Below are positions 1 to 10,216 of a stretch of 64,000 nucleotides of DNA, piece by piece. A program made the position numbers and the translations under genes. This DNA comes from Phoronis australis. Its lineage: Eukaryota; Phoronida; Phoronidae. Numbering within the stretch: position 1 is the first letter of the stretch; every line of letters starts with the position of its first letter. Where the stretch lies: the NCBI GenBank assembly GCA_002633005.1, contig NMRA01000028.1, positions 1,191,688 through 1,255,687 on the forward strand. Direction: 5' to 3'. The notes below the pieces were generated by a model. It ran no database searches. It was not told the origin of the DNA and saw only the letters and a program-made list of their open reading frames with translations.

Positions 1-843
1 TTGTTCTTTTGGTCAGTGTAAGGCTTAATTCGCCGAAAAGCTTCGGGCGTATGAAGCTCCTGTAGGAGTTACACCGTCTCTAGTCAGCTAGAGACGGTAG
101 TCACTGTCTAAGACTCGTCTTCATTAGGTCATGTGATGTGGCTAACAGGTGGCGTACGGACCAGGCTTAAACATGTTTGCGAAATTGTTAATATGTAAAA
201 CACAAAATGGTGATAGGAACCGCCTGCTGAAAAACTTGCTCTGTGTAAATTGTACGCCACTGTATGTTATAATAAACCTGTGCCCCATTTTTGTCAGATG
301 TGTTGCTGATAAATTAGGATTGCCACCAGCTACGTCACAATTACAATGAACCCCTATTTGCCTTTTTCAGAGGATCGTTGCAGGATTTTATTCTGTTATA
401 GGTACCCCTACAAACGGTTTATTTCAATATTGAATCTCTGATGTTCAATAAATATTCTTTATAATCCTTACGGTTGTATTTTTGATGCAACGAGTCTAAA
501 TAGTGTACGATACCTTTTTGTAGAGCTCTGTTGTAAAAGCGGACTTTTGGTGTGAAGCTCCTAAACCATAGAGTGAACTTTTTCGCCGAAATTGTGTCGG
601 AAAAAGCACACTTTCTTGGGGAAGCTGGCTGTGAAGAACTCGCGCTTCTTTGAGCCAGCACGAACACGTATCCTACTCGGACGCTAAATAAATGTGCGCT
701 CATATACAGTTGGCAGTTATAATTATTCGGCCAATACCGAAGTCGCGAAGTCTCTCATGCAACTTTCAGAGTGTTCTGAAGTCCAGGTTTTCAAGTTTCC
801 CGTCCCTCTCATGAGTTCTCATCCGACAAGCAATCCCAGGACA
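1..843. other. No supported gene; one weak minus-strand ORF
   Basis: I see no recognisable gene here. A minus-strand frame at 419-703 stays open for 94 codons, and its last ~40 residues (rich in Lys, Tyr, Leu, ending NIRDSILK) have a protein-like composition. No domain is recognised and no flanking splice sites are convincing, so it could be a transposon remnant or chance. Confidence 0.4.
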
Positions 844-1729
844 ACTTAAAGGAGAATGCCACCCGATTTAATTAGTCTTTTTTACCGTCTTAATCGGTCT
901 ATATCCACATCGCCTCTTATACCGTCGACCTCACCTTGCCGAGAGGTATCGCGTTAACTGTGAGGAAGGTGAGAAACGAGGCATCGACGTCAGTGGTTCG
1001 TCTGCAGAGTGAATGCCACTATATTGCGGTGCATCGTTCGCGCTTGTCCGAACTACGAAGCTGCAAAGAAAGAGGGTATTTCGTTTTTTCGATTTCATGG
1101 AGAGCCCGAAATGCTTAGGAAGTGGCTCGCGGTAGTGAAGAATGAAAGGCAGGCTGTTAATAGCAAGTATAAGGCCGTGAAACATCTCCGTGTCTGTGAC
1201 CAGCATTTCGTAGACAGTGATTTCTCTAACGAATTCCAGCTTACCAAAGAACTATCCATACGTTCCGTTACCTGTGCATGTTCACGGCGCCTCTCTAGTA
1301 TTTCTTGATCAGTGTATTCCGGTTCGAGCTGATAGCCTGCGAAACCTAGCGATCCGACCCGTGAAGTCTTCATCGCCTGAGCTCTTGACTAAGTCGGGAT
1401 TGGCGCGGGCCAAATTGCGGGGTAGGCCTAGACGTTTATTATTCTGCGTTCTGTTTCAAAATGAATTTCTCATCCTAACCAATTCTTATATGAAACTGAA
1501 ACAAAATCTGTCTCATTAGATACAATTGTGATGCCTTGGAGTGCTCGTGAGTACAAATGTTTTGAGAAGCCAGCAACGAATAAACCACTGCGTTACCGGT
1601 TTTTGGGGCAACAAAGGTAATTGACCGGGCACCGAGGCCGTGTGAGCGGATGCTAATTCAGTGTTTGCCGACAGACCGATCTAAATTGATACAAAATAGA
1701 TTGGTTTTGGGTGGCATTTTCCTTTAATA
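844..1729 (+). mobile_element. THAP-carrying TIR element flanked by TTAA
   Basis: The ends are inverted repeats. AAAGGAGAATGCCACCC at 848-864 faces its reverse complement at 1709-1725 with one mismatch in 17. Outside the repeats the sequence reads TTAA on both sides, so either the TIRs are a little longer or TTAA is the target duplication. The interior carries one THAP zinc-finger frame on the plus strand (about 1009-1308) and no transposase catalytic domain that I can see. Target-site TTAA is typical of piggyBac and Kolobok elements, and THAP fingers occur in P-type and some other DNA transposons. The assignment is therefore open, but a non-autonomous deletion derivative of a THAP transposon is the best reading. 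Confidence 0.65.
1009..1308 (+). pseudogene. THAP-type C2CH zinc finger, truncated
   Basis: The 99-residue frame has the THAP pattern. It starts with two cysteines four residues apart (CIVRAC), then PNY, a GISFFRF segment, a conserved Trp (RKWLAVV) and the C-x2-H pair CDQHFVDSDF. THAP fingers are DNA-binding domains of about 90 residues found in cellular regulators and in DNA-transposon transposases. After the C-x2-H pair the expected AVPTIF-like tail is missing and the frame stops at 1308. Another frame continues open over 1217-1519, which suggests a frameshift. The finger lies inside the TIR element at 844-1729, so it is probably transposon-derived. No intron is evident. Confidence 0.7.
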
Positions 1730-3470
1730 AAACCTTTTTAAGGCTACTTTATTTTCTGATTTTCCCTAATTTTATTTCTTACCAATTTGCTTTCTTGAGT
1801 TTTGTTACTGTAATCATCTTATGATAAAGCACTTGGGTTTTTAAAATCCAAATTTATTTAAGAAAGGCAAGGTGGGAGAACTTGCGACTGTCAAGTAGCT
1901 CGTGGGGACCGGCTTTGTCGCAAAAACTCATTCAGAATTGAATTCGTGGCGTCTGGGAATAATTGTATGGCATACTGACAATGATAATGACAATAATCCA
2001 CTGCGCCCCAGACAATATTCACAATTTAGATACTCCATAAACAGTGTTAATCTTGTTTTCTAGATTTTCCGCTGCCGACACCGGATGTTTATAACCCCTT
2101 AAGAAACGGAGTGGATAACAAGACGTGCGCATGGAGATCCGGCGACGGTGCACTGGCGCCCTCTCGTGCCCTTGTTGTTCTTCAACTTCTGGCATGGTCT
2201 CTTTGTTTTCGAATTCTTACGCAAGCGTAAACAAGAAGACGCGCGTGCTTAAAAACGCGACGGGTAATAATCATTGGGAAAACCCAGAGGCGTTTCAAAT
2301 CGATTTGGAGTAATCATTTGAACCCGTTCATTATAGAATTTCTGAAACGATGGATTGCACGACTTGACGCTTCAACTTGAAAGCATGTTTAGGTTAATAT
2401 ATGAGATGTCTCTATAAAAAAGAATCCAAGGGGACCCTGATGTCTGGGAATCAACTAAAAGCAACTGAAACTCGCCTTCTATCAAAGTAAAGTCTGTTTT
2501 AAGCCTCTTATTGTTATGGACGGTTCCAAATTATTCTTTACTTTGGATTGGAATCATTCCAGAGTTCGGTGAAGAACTGGTAGTTGATCTGTGCTTGAGT
2601 TTTGAGAACGATAACTACTTGGCCGGTCTCGGCTGGTTATTTTATTCCCCGGGTATGGCCTCAAGCACGAATGACGAATAGCTATCTATTCCAGAACCAC
2701 AAATCATTTCAGATCTGAATACGAAGCAAGTTGAGACCAGCCTAGCGGTGAGTGGTCGAAATCAAAGTACAGTAATTTTTTACTGAAGGTGGCGTTGTGG
2801 CACATTCTATTGTCCGTAGATTGTACATAATGTAATGTTGTTAAAGTATTGTTCATACGTGTTAAATGACAATTTTTCTACTAGTACCTTGAAATAATTG
2901 TTTTCGAATTCTACATTTAGAGTTCGGCACAATGCTAGAGCAACGTAGGTATACTCTGCCGTACCACGTAATCTATTTATTTATCACGTGATTTATTTTT
3001 GAGTTAATTGATTACATTTCTTGTAAAACTTTCATAGAACGGTTACATCTATAAATGAATGGACATGGTATCAGCATAATAAAGTAAGATAGAGGAGCGC
3101 ACATTTATTCTCCGGCTTAAAAGCAATGAATAACTTTCGAGCATATAACGCTCTTCCTCAAATGAGTCGACAGACTGGCTGACAAAGCATGGGCGAAGTT
3201 CGTCTATTTAACTTTTTATTTTTATAATTATTGCTAAGGAATGAATGTAGCAACATAGCAAAATTTGTTTCTTTTAGGCGTAGACTCGTGCGTCAACTTT
3301 TAAGTTAAACAGTTCCCCAAGCCTACTGTTCCTATACATTCACCAATTTAGACCGCAGGATGAGTTTCGACAGTTTAAAAGTATCGCTGAAATATAAGCA
3401 TTTCGCAACTTTCAGGTGTTTTTGTTTGCCTTATTTTGATATTAATTTTATATTCGATTTAAAAAGTGGG
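1730..3470. other. Non-coding stretch, nothing recognised
   Basis: AT-rich sequence without a supportable gene. A 62-codon ORF at 2125-2313 has no recognisable content. A weak CTCF-like match on the minus strand lies at about 2149-2168 (GGCACGAGAGGGCGCCA read on that strand). Confidence 0.5.
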
Positions 3471-3479
3471 CGGGATTTC

Positions 3480-3677
3480 CGCGGGAGCCTCATTGCACAT
3501 GGCGGCAGTTAAGTGAGTGGCCGTAATGGATGAGAGAGAGAGAGAGAGCTGTCACTCATTGCGGCGACCATTTTACATGGTGATACACCAGCAAAAATAA
3601 ATATTAATCTAAAAACTCCCTATTAAGTTCAATTAAACTAATGATAGTTTTCAGACAAGTTAAGAAATCGAGCCAGT
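3480..3677 (+). promoter_or_regulatory. Promoter/5'UTR-like block with YY1-type motifs
   Basis: ACATGGCGGCAG (about 3497-3508) matches the YY1-type core AnATGGCGGC that often sits just downstream of metazoan start sites. A second, inverted match lies in CATTGCGGCGACCATTTT (~3557-3574). Between them is a short GA run (3535-3548). The block is followed by an ATG and a good splice donor, which fits a transcription start on the plus strand. The motifs are seen; promoter activity is inferred. Confidence 0.35.
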
Positions 3678-3775
3678 ATGGCACCAGATATAAATAGTGT
3701 AAATAGTGGAAACGTCAAACAAGAAGTGATGAGAAAATTTCGAACCTATCAACGCCAGAATATTGAAATAACTAT
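3678..3775 (+). CDS. Possible first coding exon, unknown gene
   Basis: An ATG at 3678 opens 32 codons ending QRQNIEIT plus two bases, then a consensus donor GTAAGT at 3776. Unspliced, the frame would stop almost at once (ATG TAA). The peptide is polar and basic (KQEVMRKFRTYQRQ) and I do not recognise it. No continuation exon was found downstream: a possible acceptor at ~5040 leads to an in-frame stop. MPDU1, the next gene on this strand, has its own start. It may be the first exon of a gene with a distant second exon, or a non-coding RNA. Confidence 0.3.
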
Positions 3776-4454
3776 GTAAGTATCCTCATTCGCCATTTCA
3801 AACGAGGTATTGCAGAGTCTTAGTAGACGAGGTGTGCTGTACATAGTGATGGTATCGTTGATAGAGTATGTGAGATGTGATCAAAAACCATCTCTTTAGT
3901 TGCATGGTCGAGGTAGTTTGATTAGGTTTATATGCATGTAGTGCGATGTGTTTAGTCGTAAGAGGTTTGTTTAGTGTTTTTTACGATCCAAGCTTGATGT
4001 GATGAAAAATGTTTGTAAATAATTGTATGTGATATATGTCCAGTATCATGTTTCAAATTGTCAGGGCAAATTTGTGCGTTTGCATTACGCGTGTTTTTCT
4101 TTTAACGTAGAGTCGTTCAAAGGATGTAGATGCCGAGTTATTTGCTTATGATGTCACGAACATAATCTGCTTCAGAAAAATTTGCTTCTCATTTGTGTGC
4201 ATAATATGTATATACATTGGGTACGTAGATGGTATTGGATGTGTACGTAGATAAAGTTGTAATAATAAAGTGTCCTAACTGAATAAGAGTTCAGATTTGG
4301 TGCTCACACAGGATACGTGAACAGATGCGTCGCTTGTTGTTTGTTGGTCTAGAGCAAGCTGGAATAAGGGAGTCGTGATCATCACCGTCGTTCTTGTCAG
4401 AAGCATCCATAAATTGTCCTGCCTCCATCGACATCTGCACTATTGACATCTTCA

Positions 4455-4665
4455 CCCTTTATCATCACCATCATCACCTCCGCCCTCACCTCCACCCTCA
4501 TCATTATCACCACCACCACCGCCATCACCACCGCCGCCACTACCACCACCATCACTACCAGTGCCATCACCACCACCATCACCACCACCACCGTCACTAT
4601 CACCGTCACTACCACCACCACCAGCACCACCACCTCCACCACCATCATCGTCACCACAACGTCAT
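4455..4665. repeat. (CAC/CAT)n trinucleotide array
   Basis: About 210 bases of imperfect CAC/CAT/CCG triplets. All three plus frames and some minus frames stay open through it (His-rich, Thr-rich or Val-rich), which is a composition artefact rather than coding. Confidence 0.9.
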
Positions 4666-4839
4666 GTTCCGGCATCACTCCCGTGAGCATAGTCACAAGG
4701 CATTTTTAAAGGTAATGATTTCGGAACTCACCTTCTGTGTAAACAATGTCTTCGCCTTCTGCTCTTTTGTAAAATACAGCATCTTCCTAAATCACGTGTT
4801 TAGGACAAAAATGAAATACAATGCTATACCCGATTAGAC

Positions 4840-7080
4840 TCGACAATTTTTTGACAACTGCGGTCCGGCGCGAAGGAAAGGAATAGAGGTGCGAGAGAGA
4901 ATGCAGTTTGTGGGAACGGAAAATGTTCGCAGGTCAAAATCGCAGTTCGCGAGAAAGCTATGATCCTTGACAACAGCTAAATAAAGCGAACAGTTTTGGC
5001 AAATAATTTCAAGGCGTACCATCTTTCTTCATTTCTACAGGTACACATTATAAAATGTCCGTGGACCTCCAGTAGTGACTTGAGACAAAATGAGTAGGTT
5101 GTTTATAAACTTTGCCAGGAACGGTCCTCTGGAAGAATTTCAAAATCATTTTAGGGATGAAATTTCAAATGGTGTTTCACACACACATAAATATAACTTT
5201 TCTTCGCACAGCTGGAAATATCACTATTCAAATTTACTTTTCTCACATAATGCACTTACAGAATAAGTTTAATCGAAAACACATGGAATCAAAAGCTACT
5301 TTACAGGTTAATTTCCTAGCAATGATGTAGAGTTGGCAATCCTTGCACTCAAGAAATTCCAATAATTCCGTAGAATCAAGATCTGCTTATTTGTACTGAG
5401 CAATGTCGCAGTGGTGTAAATAAAGGCAGAGATCACATTAAAAAACAGAATTACATCACACTGACGTAATCATTGCATGCCTGGAGAATTGTTGTTATTG
5501 GATTATTCAAATTAGAACGTTCTCCCGAAATTTCTTGAACTTTGTCCACCTCAGACCAAGGAATATTCTTTCCTTCATTTAGAAACTGAGATGTGATTAA
5601 AAGTAAAGTAGAGAAAGATAATGAGTGCAGTGACAGATTGCGTACCGTGAATAACACGCTTACAAGGAAGTCACGTATTTCTAAAGATATGTGGGAAATT
5701 TCACCGCTCGTCCTTCTGAGCGGCTTTTACCAGGATCAAAGAGAGCGCGGCGCCGAAGTCAGGTACAGTTGTGATGACCGCATTACCCGATGCGAGCAAG
5801 ACCCAATAAGTGTAATTACCCGACCATTAAACAAAGGTTCTGATTGTACATAATGGCGAATTTTCAAAATGCATTAACCACTAATTTTCGTTAAAAACGA
5901 ATACCACGGCGGTATTCAGCTGAAAAAAGACAACCAAGTACGGTTTTCGATTTTTAAAAATCGATGAACTAATAATCCAAAAACTACAACCATTGATACG
6001 ATTGAAAATACAGCTCGTATTGATATACTCGGTGGATATTCAAACGCTGATCAGAGTTAACAATATCACATGTATTCATTTTTTAATATTCTTTCAATCT
6101 CGTTTAACCATCAGTTTGACCAGGAAACAGTTGTACTTAAATTGTGCCCACTTTTATTTTTTTATTACTGACAAGGAGCTAGAATAGTTATATAGTCAGT
6201 ACCACCAAAATTGTCCAGAGATTCCAAGTCTTCAGTTTGGTTATCACCATATTTGCACTTCTGTTTATATTTTATGATTTGAGTTCTAATAAAGATTAAA
6301 CTTTAATGAAATATTTAGTGTACCTGTAATGTGGAAAGTTCAGGGATGGGCTCACTAATTGAGAATGTTAAAGTTAGTATTTTAATGATTATTTGTAACT
6401 TTATTCCACTGACGGCTCATTTTAGCCCTTAACTTAGAATTTTATTACATAAACTGGCGTATCTTGTTTCTCATCTTGACATCACGCACTTTTTTGATTG
6501 AAGCACAACACACACTCGGCCAGGAAACGCAGTCCGTGCAAGTATTACAATGCGCGTGGCCGACGAGTTAACTCAATGGTTTTGTCCAAAAGTAAAACCT
6601 TCATAAGAAATCACAGTACACAAAAAACTTCGCATATCAATAAAGTATCAGGATAAGTTATATTTGACACAAATATGTGAATAACTACATTTATTTGGCA
6701 ATAAAGTGCTCTCTGCTTCTCATGATCAAGTAGTCGATGGATTGACGGTGAAAGCCGCGCGAAATTAAACTTTCGGATTTAGCTCGGGAGCGTCCGTCAA
6801 AAACCCAGATGTGCGAAGACCGTCTGCCATGACATTACGGAATCACTTCCTTGAATTTGTGATTTTGGCATTCTTTTAGCATTTTTGTCGCCAAATCACC
6901 ACTCGAAGGCAATTTTAAGAGATCGTATGAAAGAAAGTATTCTAAGAGTTGTTCGATGCTAGTTTCGTGGAGTTCCATGCACATTTGAGTAGAAAAGTCT
7001 GAGCAAACAGATTTCGAGTGTCCAACCTTTATGTTTTCTTACATGTAGTAGTGAGTGACGTCATTTTCGATCGAGGAACA
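4840..7080. other. Non-coding stretch, nothing recognised
   Basis: Several ORFs of 60-90 codons occur on both strands (for example 5593-5853 and 5993-6187). None has a domain, motif or plausible splice context. The sequence is AT-rich and looks intergenic. Confidence 0.5.
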
Positions 7081-7082
7081 GA

Positions 7083-7660
7083 TAAACCCAAGCGCCTGTG
7101 ATTTTAGCGAGGTCCTACCTTAGGTCCTAGCCTTACTCAGAACCCAGGATAGAGTACAATAGCGCTATGAAGACCTAGCTAAAAACCAAGACTTCGCAAG
7201 ATTACGTGAGATATTGCCGTGTATTTCAATTTGAGAACACGTGATCTTGGGGTCCTAGCCCCGTGGGAGGGGGCACTCATTGACAATTTGCCCCACGCAG
7301 GCGTGTACCAAAAACTGCTTAGATACACCCTATTGAGGGTGCCAGGTCTACTAATTCCCATCCCCTTTTCCGGGGGTAGGAAGACGTCCAGTGCGCCTTT
7401 TGCGGGGCTGAGGCCAAATGTAGTGAGCCTTTTGCGGCGCATGAAAGGGCCTATGGACCCCGCGTGGGTCCCACAAAACTTGTTGAAAATTGCCTATCCA
7501 CAATTTTTGGTACACCCCTGCGGGCGTTGTCATTGAGAGACCCCCGCGGGATCCTAAAGTTACCCAGAAGACTGGGCTTCCCACAAAAAGGGGACAGATT
7601 GGTCCACGGTATCACTGGTCTTCCTTACGTTAATGTCCGCTCAGTGACAGCAATGCCGTC
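7083..7660. repeat. GC-rich block with short inverted segments
   Basis: This block is richer in G+C than its surroundings and has overlapping open frames on both strands. The segment around 7279-7313 (GCAGGCGTGTACCAAAAACTG) recurs inverted around 7504-7529 with a few changes, so the same GVYQKL peptide appears in translations of both strands. That symmetry indicates a decayed foldback repeat rather than a gene. Confidence 0.4.
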
Positions 7661-7751
7661 AACACTCTAGTTTTACATGCTGTGCACTCACCGTGTCGTC
7701 ATCAGCAGAGAACTCGGTTCAGTGCGCAACAGTAAAACAAACCTTATCCTA

Positions 7752-7769
7752 CAGCCACCAGGTGGCGAG
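7752..7769 (+). promoter_or_regulatory. CTCF-like motif
   Basis: AGCCACCAGGTGGCGAGA matches the CTCF core CCASYAGRKGGC. The core is also palindromic (CCACC-A-GGTGG), so orientation is only weakly defined. It is an isolated site in non-coding sequence. Confidence 0.35.
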
Positions 7770-8249
7770 ATCGAGACTTACCTGTTCCTAGATCATGTCC
7801 TTACCACAATTTCTCGTCGTGGAAACCAACGCAGTTTCGTGAGTTTATGGTCCAAAGTATAGTTCAGAATGCGGGAACAGTTTATCGATATTGGAAACAG
7901 ACTAGTTCAGATGCAGAAATAGCCATTTGTCATTGGTTTTGATTCATCCCATAAGATAATTTCACACTTTTTTCGCCTGAAAATACTACAACTGGAGTTT
8001 CATACTATCATACACTTAGTTTCCGTCGTATACTCACTTTGGCTGGGAGAGAATAATTCATTATATCATGGGAGGCGCACTACAGTAGCGGGTTTAGACG
8101 GGGGCAAGGGGACCATGGCCTCCAATAAAATTCTCCCAGATTCCATTTGGCAGTTCGGGTGTGCGAATGTCTGACGGGAAAAATTCTGGCTAACAATCTG
8201 CCCCTGGCCCCTATCTCAAAATCCTGGATTCACCATTGGGGGCCGGGGG

Positions 8250-8372
8250 GGGCTATAGCACCTTTTATTTCAGTCCTGCGCCGCGCATGATCTGACAGGC
8301 GGCGCATCATATGGGGCTGGAGGGCTATAGCCCTCCAATTATTTCAGTGCAGCGCCGCCCATGTATGCAATG
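8250..8372. repeat. Two-copy GGGCTATAGC tandem repeat
   Basis: Two imperfect copies of a ~70 bp unit begin at GGGCTATAGC and continue through a TTATTTCAGT...GCGCCGC segment. The second copy starts near 8322. No coding potential is apparent. Confidence 0.5.
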
Positions 8373-8510
8373 ACAAAATTGTAACGAAATGACAAATAAA
8401 CAACCGGCTTTTTAAATTAACGACACCGAAATATCAAACTAGATACGTGGCTTTCCAAATAAGAAACTTAATTGTCCTTTCGGTTTGCATGAAGCTTGGA
8501 TGTCCTCCAG

Positions 8511-8749
8511 ACATGTGCGCACCCAGCCTTCGATATGGGGGGGGGCTCGAATTCCAGACGTTGGGGACCATTTGCTAACAAAAGAGCGGGCGGACTAAAA
8601 AAAACAAACGGGAGCGACTTTGCGCTTATTTAGTGGACTTTTGTCCCATTTTCTCGGACATTTTGTCTCTCGGAGCGGACCTTAGTGCCCACTTCGCCAA
8701 TTGGGGGGCTCGTTCGAGCCCCCCCCGAGGCCCCCTGGGTGCGCACATG
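8511..8749. mobile_element. Short G-rich foldback/MITE-like element
   Basis: CATGTGCGCACCCAG near 8511-8527 is matched inverted by CTGGGTGCGCACATG near 8735-8749. Both arms continue inward into a poly-G/poly-C run followed by CTCGA. The 239-bp length, terminal inverted repeats and absence of an ORF are typical of a MITE. The homopolymer G runs may be imperfectly assembled. Confidence 0.5.
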
Positions 8750-8754
8750 CCCGA

Positions 8755-8845
8755 TTCTAGTAAGTGAGTGAGTGAATGAGTGACTAAGTGAGTGAGCGAG
8801 TGCGCCTGTTATGAGTACGTAAGTAAATTATTAAGTGAGTAATAT
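8755..8845. repeat. AGTG/AGTA tandem microsatellite
   Basis: Imperfect (AGTG)n with AATG, ACTA and AGCG variants, lying immediately before the retrotransposon fragment. It may mark that insertion's 5' boundary. Confidence 0.7.
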
Positions 8846-8846
8846 A

Positions 8847-9565
8847 AGTAAGCTTGTTCTGTGCGGGGATTGGAATTTGGTCCAAGATTATGACCGGAAC
8901 TGTTTTGGTTATATCAATCAGAACAATCCTCAGACTAGAAAAACAGTTCTAAATTTACTAAGCAAACACTTAATTTCAATGGTTGACCCTTTGAGAGTCT
9001 ACCGTGAATCCGGACCGTACCTCTTTTACATGGAGTAGGAAAAAACCAGTTAAGAAATCACGCCTTGACTTTTTTCCAATTTCCGACGCAGAGTTATTAT
9101 CTTTGCTAAACGCGGTAGAAATAAACCCAGGCTACATAACTGATCATTCAGCCGTTCGGTTGCAGATAAAATTCCACTCTTTTGAACGTGGCAGAGGCCG
9201 GAAATTTAATAATTCTCTACTCCGGGATAAAAAATATGAGGAGCAAGTAAAAATTATTATTCAAGACACCAAAAGTGAATATGCTTCTGATATTGACGAA
9301 GCTTTACTGTCTAACATGTTTCTACTAAACATTAGATCTTTCACTCTGTCATAAAGTATTTTCAAAACTAAGGAGAAGAAAAACAGAAAACTGCATTTAG
9401 AAATGCTGTCCACCAGTTCGTTCAGAATACCCCTTTTCAATTTTTCAGTGATTGGCTAGAAATTCTTCAGACCGAGTACGAAGAAATTAGAAAGGAATAC
9501 ATCGATGGTTTAATAGTGAGATCTCGTGCTCAGTGGATAGAAAATCGTAAAAGGTCCACATTCTC
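8847..9565 (+). mobile_element. Tx1/L1-like non-LTR retrotransposon fragment (endonuclease)
   Basis: Translation shows the C-terminal half of an APE-type endonuclease: LVLCGDWNLVQDYDRN (the GDxN motif), then FTWSRKKP, SRLDFFPIS and ITDHSAV (SDH motif). This is followed by the spacer that precedes the reverse transcriptase (SRAQWIENRKRS). The reading frame shifts near 9004-9038 and again near 9350, and the match stops near 9565, before any reverse transcriptase. It is therefore truncated at both ends and non-functional. The FTW...SRLDYF-type motif arrangement is typical of the Tx1/L1 group. Confidence 0.8.
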
Positions 9566-10137
9566 AAAAATTCGAGCTCCCCCATTTTTAGGCTGGGTGC
9601 GCGCATGCAATGTCTCACGTACGGTAATCTCGCCAGGTTTTGCTTGAGGTCCTGCGATACTGAACGCTCCCCTGAACGCTCGCTGGCTGCAACTATTGGC
9701 TAACTTATTCACCAAACAATAAATAATTTAACTACTGTACTCACATATTCCTCCAATTCTTTGACACAGTTTATGGTAAAAGAGAAAATGGGTGATCATG
9801 AGGCCAATAATTACAAAAATTCCTTACACTGAACAAAAAAGTTCACCCGATTGCTCAAAGGAATATTCAATTCCAAGTTCGCGCATATGCGATCTTGAGA
9901 TTAAGCATGATTCCAAGTTCACGCACAGCAGCTCCCACCTAGCGACACGCAGGAAAACCAGCGAGCCCTGAAGGAAGCTAATGAAACAACAGATGGCAGC
10001 ACAAACTTATCTCCGAGTGGCGTGATGCCGGTGGCACGAGTCGGTTTCTGAAGCCAATGTTTAGTTGATGATAACTGCACGAGTCATCTCACGTAGGCAC
10101 TTCTCTGAACACAGGACCTTCAGCTCACCATTCAACA
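9566..10137. other. Non-coding flank upstream of MPDU1
   Basis: There is no gene here. A GTGCGCGCATGC segment at ~9597 resembles the terminal repeat of the 8511-8749 element. The last ~60 bases before 10138 probably include the MPDU1 5' leader. Confidence 0.4.
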
Positions 10138-10216
10138 ATGGAGGACGTCTTCAAAATATTGGCACCAAATAACAGGTGCTACGAAGAACTGTTTGTGAAG
10201 AATAATTTTAATGACG
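10138..10216 (+). CDS. MPDU1: MPDU1 exon 1
   Basis: ATG at 10138, 26 codons plus one base, then a good donor GTGAGT at 10217. The peptide MEDVFKILAPNNRCYEELFV matches the conserved N-terminus of MPDU1 proteins, in which a Cys-Tyr pair precedes an E/DQLFV segment. The start is chosen because it is the only in-frame ATG and gives the family's usual short lumenal leader. Confidence 0.75.

Noticed and set aside
4394-4837. 147-codon His-rich plus-strand ORF
   Set aside because: The CAC/CAT array keeps several frames open on both strands. The non-repeat ends have no domain.
7179-7584. Overlapping ORFs of 77-105 codons on both strands
   Set aside because: The GC-rich inverted repeat opens frames on both strands. 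The shared GVYQKL peptide comes from the inversion, not from protein homology.
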